From Bacteroidota bacterium (GTDB lineage: Bacteria > Bacteroidota > Bacteroidia > Bacteroidales > JACABE01), in contig JACABE010000004.1 in assembly GCA_013377005.1 (NCBI GenBank), positions 62,001-126,000 of the forward strand: a stretch of 64,000 nt of DNA. The letters are read 5' to 3'. Both the position numbers and the translations under genes were made by a program. Within the stretch, counting starts at the first letter, position 1; every line of letters begins with the position of its first letter. Below, piece after piece: positions 56,985 to 64,000 of this stretch. The notes below the pieces were generated by a model. The model was not told the origin of the DNA. It worked only from the letters and a program-made list of their open reading frames with translations, and did no database searches.

Positions 56985-57953
56985 ATGAATATTGAAATTA
57001 AAAGAACAACCGAATTAAATTCAAATGAATGGGAGATATATACCAGTTCATTCAATCAGGTTTTTAATAAAATATTTACTATTGATGATTTTAAACAAAA
57101 ATATCTTACTACTATTGATGGTTTATCATACCATTCTCTATTAATGCAGGATGAACTTATTGTTGGCGGTTGCACCGTAATTCCTTTCGAATATTTTATT
57201 AAAAATACAATAGTTCGTGTTGGATTAGCTGTGGACGTTTTTATTTTAGATACCTATCGTTCACACCCTATGATTTTATATCAAATGTATAATAAGTTGA
57301 AAAAGTCACTTACTCCCAATAAGATTGAAATCGTTATTGCAGTTCCAAATGACACTGCATTTTCATATTGGAAAAATATAATAAAATGGAAAGAGGTGGG
57401 CCTTTTAAATTATAATGTACTACCTGTAAAGTTAGGGAATGTAATATCTAAACTTCCTGCAATATTAAATATATTTTCATTTTTTGGCTACCAAATTTTG
57501 TTATGTTGTTCGTATTTGTTTCATTCCACTGAAAGAATATCTGATATCAGAATAAATCGTACAAACAGAATTATTGAAAAGCAAAGGTACACTGCAGAGC
57601 ATAAAAAAATCATACTTCAAGATGCATTTTTTGGGTACAGAATTGTTAATGAAGAAGGAATAATTGCTTGCTATTTAATTGATTTCTATAACACTAAAAA
57701 ATTAATTAGAGACTCTTATTCGCTTAACAAAGCAATCAGATACATCTGTTCAAATGAAAAAGTAGATTTGATTATCTTTATTGGGAAACTTACTTTTTCC
57801 CAAATTCTTTTAATTAAAGTCCCTTTCAAATCAGAACCGAGACATTTGCATTTCATGATTGATATTATAATCGATGATAATATTAAAGATATCGATTTTG
57901 TTTACAATATTAATAATTGGGATTTTGGTCTATTTAATTATGATGTAAGATAA
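56985..57953 (+). CDS. GNAT-like N-acyltransferase
   Basis: A 322-residue cytoplasmic protein. The N-terminal half has the GNAT pattern: GGCTVIPFEYF, then VRVGLAVDVFILDTYRSHPMILYQMY, which resembles the acyl-CoA-binding strand and loop. The C-terminal half is a degenerate second domain. I take the ATG at 56985; the frame can be extended to a TTG. GNAT or FemAB-like proteins are frequent companions of exosortase/PEP-CTERM loci. It could acylate an amino sugar or a lipid precursor. The assignment is from fold pattern only. Confidence 0.6.
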   Translation: MNIEIKRTTELNSNEWEIYTSSFNQVFNKIFTIDDFKQKYLTTIDGLSYHSLLMQDELIVGGCTVIPFEYFIKNTIVRVGLAVDVFILDTYRSHPMILYQMYNKLKKSLTPNKIEIVIAVPNDTAFSYWKNIIKWKEVGLLNYNVLPVKLGNVISKLPAILNIFSFFGYQILLCCSYLFHSTERISDIRINRTNRIIEKQRYTAEHKKIILQDAFFGYRIVNEEGIIACYLIDFYNTKKLIRDSYSLNKAIRYICSNEKVDLIIFIGKLTFSQILLIKVPFKSEPRHLHFMIDIIIDDNIKDIDFVYNINNWDFGLFNYDVR

Positions 57954-57983
57954 ACATCAAAAAATCAAAATGCTGGAATTAAA

Positions 57984-58832
57984 ATGAAAATATTAACTTT
58001 TGATATTGAAGAGTGGTTTCATCTACTCGACAATAATCTCGCCAATACAGAAACAAGTTGGGAAACTTATGAGGTACGTATTCATAAAAATATGGAGCGA
58101 ATCTATAAAATATTGGACGAAACAAATACTCAAGCAACATTTTTTTGCTTAGGTTGGATTGCTAAAAAATATCCTGAAATAATCAAACAGATTGACCAAT
58201 TAGGATATGAAATAGGATGTCATTCTGATCAACATCAATTAGTTTATGAACTATCCCCAGCTTTGTTTAAACGAGATACCGAAGTTGCAATTAACAGACT
58301 TGAAGATATTTTGGGGAAAAAAATTAAATCATATCGTGCTCCATGTTTTTCGTTTACATCAGAAACACCTTGGGCTTTTGAAGTATTAGCTAGCTTAGGA
58401 ATTACTCATGATAGTTCTATTTTCCCATCTGCAAGAATACAAGGTGGTTATGTAAATTTCCCATCAAAAATGCCTAGTATTTTAAATTGCAATGGAATCC
58501 ACATCAAAGAAATTCCTATTACTACAACAAAATTTTTAGGGCAAAATATTGTTTTTAGTGGTGGTGGCTACTTTCGGCTATTTCCTTATTCATTCATTCA
58601 TTATTGGACAAAAAAACAGGATTTCGTAATGGCATATATGCATCCACGTGATTTAGATGCCGATCAGCCTATGATTAATGAATTATCATTAAGTCGTAAA
58701 TTCAAATCATATTATGGACTAAATACAGCAGAAGCAAAATTTAAAAAATGGTTAACTGATTTTAAATTTACGGATATCAGAGAATTTGATAAAAACTTTG
58801 ATTGGAATAATGCAAAAATTATCAATTTATAA
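57984..58832 (+). CDS. Polysaccharide deacetylase, PEP-CTERM-locus-like subfamily
   Basis: NodB-fold metal-dependent deacetylase, 282 residues. The catalytic aspartates are in LTFDIEEWFH. The histidine-rich metal site is GCHSDQH, followed by SYRAPCFSF. The C-terminal half (FSGGGYFRLFPYSFIHYWTK..VMAYMHPRDLD) has the layout of the DUF3473-type extension of deacetylases associated with XrtA loci. It would remove N-acetyl groups from the glycan or from a precursor. No signal peptide is visible. Its place directly before the exosortase gene supports the exosortase-locus reading. Confidence 0.87.
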   Translation: MKILTFDIEEWFHLLDNNLANTETSWETYEVRIHKNMERIYKILDETNTQATFFCLGWIAKKYPEIIKQIDQLGYEIGCHSDQHQLVYELSPALFKRDTEVAINRLEDILGKKIKSYRAPCFSFTSETPWAFEVLASLGITHDSSIFPSARIQGGYVNFPSKMPSILNCNGIHIKEIPITTTKFLGQNIVFSGGGYFRLFPYSFIHYWTKKQDFVMAYMHPRDLDADQPMINELSLSRKFKSYYGLNTAEAKFKKWLTDFKFTDIREFDKNFDWNNAKIINL

Positions 58833-58990
58833 TTATTTGAAATACTGAAATAAGTGCAATCGTTATAAAAAGTATGGTATTATATAATATTTTTTATACA
58901 TTTGTCAAGATAAAAAACACAATAGCTGATGGAAAATTCATATTAGCTGAATTAAACTATTAGCCATTTTTAACCATTTTATATTCATTT

Positions 58991-59641
58991 ATGCAAAAAA
59001 TACTTCAAGAGCTTAAAGCTAATTTTCGGAAACTTAATTTATTTCTTAACAATAATTACCTGCTGAAAACATTTGGTATCAGGTTACTAATTTTGATGGG
59101 TATTGGAGCTATCGTACTATTCATTTTAAGAAATAATCCTGAGCTAAAATATAAAGTACAACATGCTCAGTTTATATATGATTTTTACAGAATCATTATG
59201 TATTCAAGCTTATACTTTCTAAGAGCAATAGGTTTTGATGCTTATATTTATTATTCTGAAACTATGTACAAATATGGTGTGTATGCTATTGGAATAAATG
59301 GATCCGGATCTGTTTTTATGGGAATTTCTTGTATTGGAATTACTTTAATGGGAGGTTTTGTAGCATTAATGGTTTCGTTTCCCGGTAAACTAAAACATAA
59401 ATTGTGGTTTATCCCTTGTGGTCTTATCATTATTCAGCTATTAAATGTTCTACGAATGAGTACTCTTGCCGTTTTAATACATAAAGGATTTAAACATACA
59501 TTTAAAGATTATAACTTCTTAGGAATTTTAAAATTTAATCATCACGACCTTTTCAATTTTTTTATTTATATCGTTATTTTCGGGATGTTTGTCCTTTATA
59601 TAAATAAATTCGCTGTGAAGAAATATCAGGAAAAGGAATAA
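58991..59641 (+). CDS. Exosortase/archaeosortase-family protein
   Basis: Integral membrane protease/transpeptidase that cleaves C-terminal sorting signals such as PEP-CTERM at the inner membrane. The 216-residue protein has five or six hydrophobic segments. The three invariant residues can be placed: Cys114 in MGISCIGITLMGG, Arg155 in LLNVLRMSTLA and a histidine at His184-His185 in KFNHHDLFNFF. This is the Cys-Arg-His triad of the family. It is short, like the Bacteroidota exosortases, and lacks an EpsI domain. A strong terminator follows, so it closes the locus. A candidate substrate with a PID-CTERM-like tail lies at 6390-6599. I cannot assign a subclass. Confidence 0.88.
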   Translation: MQKILQELKANFRKLNLFLNNNYLLKTFGIRLLILMGIGAIVLFILRNNPELKYKVQHAQFIYDFYRIIMYSSLYFLRAIGFDAYIYYSETMYKYGVYAIGINGSGSVFMGISCIGITLMGGFVALMVSFPGKLKHKLWFIPCGLIIIQLLNVLRMSTLAVLIHKGFKHTFKDYNFLGILKFNHHDLFNFFIYIVIFGMFVLYINKFAVKKYQEKE

Positions 59642-59665
59642 AAAAGAAAATAAAAAATATTTATA

Positions 59666-59700
59666 AAAAAGGATTTGCATAAGTTATGCAAATCCTTTTT
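59666..59700 (+). terminator. Strong intrinsic terminator closing the polysaccharide/exosortase locus
   Basis: Perfect 16-bp inverted repeat AAAAAGGATTTGCATA (59666-59681) and TATGCAAATCCTTTTT (59685-59700) with a 3-nt loop, followed by TATTTT. It starts 25 bp after the exosortase stop. Confidence 0.85.
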
Positions 59701-59816
59701 TATTTTATATACCAAAGATAGTTATAAAAAAATGAAAGAGCTTTATGCGTTTAAGAACAAGAATATATACAAGCTTTGAAAAAAAGAACTAATTTTCAAT
59801 AAAATATGAAATTATA

Positions 59817-59848
59817 TTTCGGTAAGTCTTAGATTTAGACTACTTTTG
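59817..59848 (+). promoter_or_regulatory. Promoter of the DEAD-box helicase gene
   Basis: TACTTTTG at 59841-59848 matches TAnnTTTG. TTTC at 59817-59820 is a near match to the -33 box at a spacing of 20 bp. The leader to the ATG at 59874 would be about 20 nt. Confidence 0.55.
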
Positions 59849-59873
59849 CAGATTATTAAAAATTATACACAAA

Positions 59874-61835
<1,962 letters not shown>

Positions 61836-61875
61836 AACAATAAACAATCTATCTTATTGTTTTAAATCAACATAT

Positions 61876-61911
61876 AACCCTGTCATGGTTTTTAGCTAAC
61901 CTAACAGGGTT
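61876..61911 (+). terminator. Terminator after the DEAD-box helicase gene
   Basis: AACCCTGT (61876-61883) pairs with ACAGGGTT (61904-61911), loop 20 nt, followed by TTTTT. It is 40 bp past the helicase stop and ahead of mrdA. Confidence 0.7.
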
Positions 61912-61958
61912 TTTTGAAACCAAAAAGTTTGTTTATTAAAGAGAGAAGTGCAAAATAA

Positions 61959-63770
61959 ATGAAAACAACCTATAACAGCAGAAAATATGTGGTTATTACT
62001 ATTTTTTTAGTGGTGGGTTTTATTTTTATTGCCCGTTTATTTTTCCTTCAGATTATTGATAACAGCTATGTTTTATCTGCCAATAAAAATGCACTTCGCT
62101 TTGTTACGAATTATCCTGCTCGTGGCTTAATCTATGACAGAAATAACAAACTGCTGGTTTATAATGAAGCCGTATATGATCTAATGGTAGTTCCACGACA
62201 GGTTAAAACATTTGACACTACAGAGCTATGTAATTTAGTAGGAATTACCAAAGAAGACTTAATATTTAAACTCCAGAAAGCCAGAGAATATTCTCCTTAT
62301 GCAGCCTCTATTTTTGAAAAACAGATTTCGAAGGAAAATTATGGTTATCTACAGGAAAAATTATACAAGTATAATGGTTTTTATGTACAGTCCCGTACCC
62401 TAAGAAAATATCCTTTATCAATTGCCGGTCATGCATTGGGTTATATTGGCGAAGTTGGAAATGAAGTTACAGATTCTTATTATAAACCCGGCGACTATAT
62501 CGGGATGAGTGGTCTGGAAAAATATTATGAACCCATACTTAGAGGTAAGAAAGGTTCTAAGATATTAATGGTTGATGTTTTTAACCGCGAAAAAGGAAGT
62601 TTTCACAATGGAATTTATGATACTGTGGCTATTGCAGGTGAGGCACTGCATTCTACGCTTGATGCAGATATTCAGGCTTATGGTGAGCTATTGATGAAAA
62701 ACAAAATCGGAAGTATTGTGGCTATTGAACCATCAAGTGGTGAAATTCTATCGATGGTTTCCAGTCCGACTTATGATCCTAATTTGCTAGTTGGAAGGGT
62801 AAGAGGTGTTAATTACAACTTATTACTGAAAGACCCAAGCAAACCTTTATTCGACAGGGCATTGATGGCTGTTTATCCTCCGGGTTCTATTTTTAAGATT
62901 ATTCAGTCTTTAATAGCACTGGAAGAAGGAGTTATTACAGAAAGATCAGCATTTCCATGCGATAAATCTTTATTGGGTTGTCACAACCATCCCAATGCAA
63001 CAGATTTAAAAAGTGCTATCAAAATGTCATGTAATCCATATTTTTATCAGGTTTTCAGGAGGGTTATCCAGCATGGACTTGCAAATGACAGATTTCAGGA
63101 TAGTGAACTAGGTTTGAATTTATGGAATGATAAAGCCTTAAGTTTTGGCTTAGGACAACGTTTAAATGTTGATATTCCTAACTTAAAGAAAGGGCGTATT
63201 CCCGATGCACTTTATTATGATAAAATATACGGTCATCGTGGATGGGCTTTCAGCACTATTTACTCTCTGAGTATCGGACAGGGCGAAATGGGCATCATAC
63301 CTTTACAAATGGCAAATATTGCAGCTATTTTTGCAAACAGAGGATATTACTACACTCCGCATTTTGTAAAATCTATTGGTAATAACAAAACGATTAATCC
63401 CGAATTTTTAAAAAAGAATCTTACAAAAGTATCTGATAAATATTTTCAGGTGGTGGCTGATGCCATGTATGAGGTAGTAAATGAACCAGGAGGAACCGCT
63501 TCACAGGCAAGAATAGACAGTATTATCGTTTGCGGCAAAACCGGTACTGCACAAAATCCTCATGGAGAAGACCATTCCATTTTTATTGCTTTTGCTCCCA
63601 GGGTAAATCCAAAGATTGCCATTGCTGTTTATATTGAAAATGCAGGTTTTGGTGGAGTATGGGCAGCTCCTATTGCCAGTTTAATCATCGAAAAATACCT
63701 GACCAAAAGAATCAAACGCAAAGATTTGGAAGAACGAATGTTAAACGCTAAACTATCATCTAAACATTGA
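61959..63770 (+). CDS. mrdA: Penicillin-binding protein 2
   Basis: Class B PBP, the transpeptidase of the elongasome that makes lateral cell wall, acting in the periplasm with RodA. An N-terminal membrane anchor spans about residues 12-32. The dimerisation domain has RGLIYDRN. The transpeptidase motifs are complete: Ser310-x-x-Lys313 in YPPGSIFK, Ser357-x-Asn in MSCNPYF and Lys527-Thr-Gly in CGKTGTAQ. The gene overlaps the rodA-like start by 4 bp if that begins with TTG at 63767. Length is normal. No odd residues were seen. Confidence 0.96.
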   Translation: MKTTYNSRKYVVITIFLVVGFIFIARLFFLQIIDNSYVLSANKNALRFVTNYPARGLIYDRNNKLLVYNEAVYDLMVVPRQVKTFDTTELCNLVGITKEDLIFKLQKAREYSPYAASIFEKQISKENYGYLQEKLYKYNGFYVQSRTLRKYPLSIAGHALGYIGEVGNEVTDSYYKPGDYIGMSGLEKYYEPILRGKKGSKILMVDVFNREKGSFHNGIYDTVAIAGEALHSTLDADIQAYGELLMKNKIGSIVAIEPSSGEILSMVSSPTYDPNLLVGRVRGVNYNLLLKDPSKPLFDRALMAVYPPGSIFKIIQSLIALEEGVITERSAFPCDKSLLGCHNHPNATDLKSAIKMSCNPYFYQVFRRVIQHGLANDRFQDSELGLNLWNDKALSFGLGQRLNVDIPNLKKGRIPDALYYDKIYGHRGWAFSTIYSLSIGQGEMGIIPLQMANIAAIFANRGYYYTPHFVKSIGNNKTINPEFLKKNLTKVSDKYFQVVADAMYEVVNEPGGTASQARIDSIIVCGKTGTAQNPHGEDHSIFIAFAPRVNPKIAIAVYIENAGFGGVWAAPIASLIIEKYLTKRIKRKDLEERMLNAKLSSKH

Positions 63771-64000
63771 GAGAACAAAAAGGCATATTAGGTAATATTG
63801 ATTGGGTAATGGTTGGCATGTACACAATGCTGGTTTTTATGGGCTGGCTCAATATTTATTCTGCCGTTTACAACGAAAATCATAAAAGTATATTAGACTT
63901 TTCGCAAAGCTATGGCAAGCAATTAATATGGATTGCTTCATCTGCGTTGCTTGCCGTTTTTATAATGGCGATAGATCCAAAGTTTTTCTCACAGTTTGCG
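63767..64000 (+). CDS. rodA: Rod shape-determining protein RodA (5' part, cut by window edge)
   Basis: SEDS-family peptidoglycan glycosyltransferase, partner of PBP2. Only the first ~78 residues are inside the window. They read REQKGILGNIDWVMVGMY, then a first membrane segment with FMGWLNIYSAVYNEN, then a second one beginning near LIWIASSALL. This fits Bacteroidota RodA. The best start is a TTG at 63767, overlapping the mrdA stop by 4 bp (TTGA); no ATG exists upstream in frame before conserved sequence. The mrdA-rodA order is the usual one. Confidence 0.85.
   Translation, partial: MREQKGILGNIDWVMVGMYTMLVFMGWLNIYSAVYNENHKSILDFSQSYGKQLIWIASSALLAVFIMAIDPKFFSQFA

Overview
The window is AT-rich chromosomal DNA from a member of the Bacteroidota. 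Four things point there. Three surface proteins end in type IX secretion (T9SS) type-A sorting domains. Several -7 boxes match the Bacteroidota consensus TAnnTTTG. Shine-Dalgarno signals are weak. PurF, RodA/PBP2 and the glycan enzymes also look like those of this phylum. I cannot place it reliably below phylum.

Layout. 1-1659 (minus): dnaJ (cut by the window edge) and grpE. 1916-4177 (minus): a T9SS-exported protein with BNR/Asp-box-like repeats. 4290-6194 (minus): purF. 6390-6599 (minus): a 69-aa protein that looks like an exosortase substrate of the PID-CTERM type. 6759-19592 (minus): a 4277-aa T9SS adhesin-like protein. 19593-21232: no gene, but tandem copies of a 231-232 bp repeat and a strong hairpin just after a promoter-like box. 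21233-23206 (plus): a DUF5674-like gene, an unknown partner and lhgO.

23330-59641 (plus) is one long extracellular polysaccharide/glycolipid locus. It encodes UDP-GalNAcA-type synthesis (tviB/wbpO and tviC/wbpP), a Wzx flippase, a Wzy polymerase, UDP-L-FucNAc synthesis (capE, capF, capG, split by a 1553-aa T9SS protein), GDP-L-fucose synthesis (gmd, fcl), four GT4-type glycosyltransferases, one WecG/TagA-type transferase, and a CapA phosphatase-fold protein paired with an ATP-grasp enzyme. Embedded in it are two acyl-carrier-protein modules: a hexapeptide acyltransferase + ACP + FabG + FabH set, and an ACP + AMP-ligase + Fe-alcohol dehydrogenase + LuxE-LuxC fusion set. The locus ends with a GNAT-like protein, a deacetylase resembling the one in PEP-CTERM loci, and an exosortase-family membrane protease/transpeptidase, followed by a strong terminator. 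The last part (59874-64000) is housekeeping: a DEAD-box helicase, PBP2 (mrdA) and the start of rodA.

How it may work together (inference): three activated sugars feed a Wzx/Wzy glycan. The two ACP modules would make and reduce a dedicated acyl chain to an aldehyde or alcohol. The exosortase would process a short PID-CTERM-like protein in the inner membrane. A reductive acyl pathway next to an exosortase is the most unusual part of the window. One testable idea is that the locus makes a lipid or glycolipid to which the exosortase attaches its substrate. No initiating sugar-phosphate transferase and no Wza/Wzc export genes are present here, so parts of the system must lie elsewhere.
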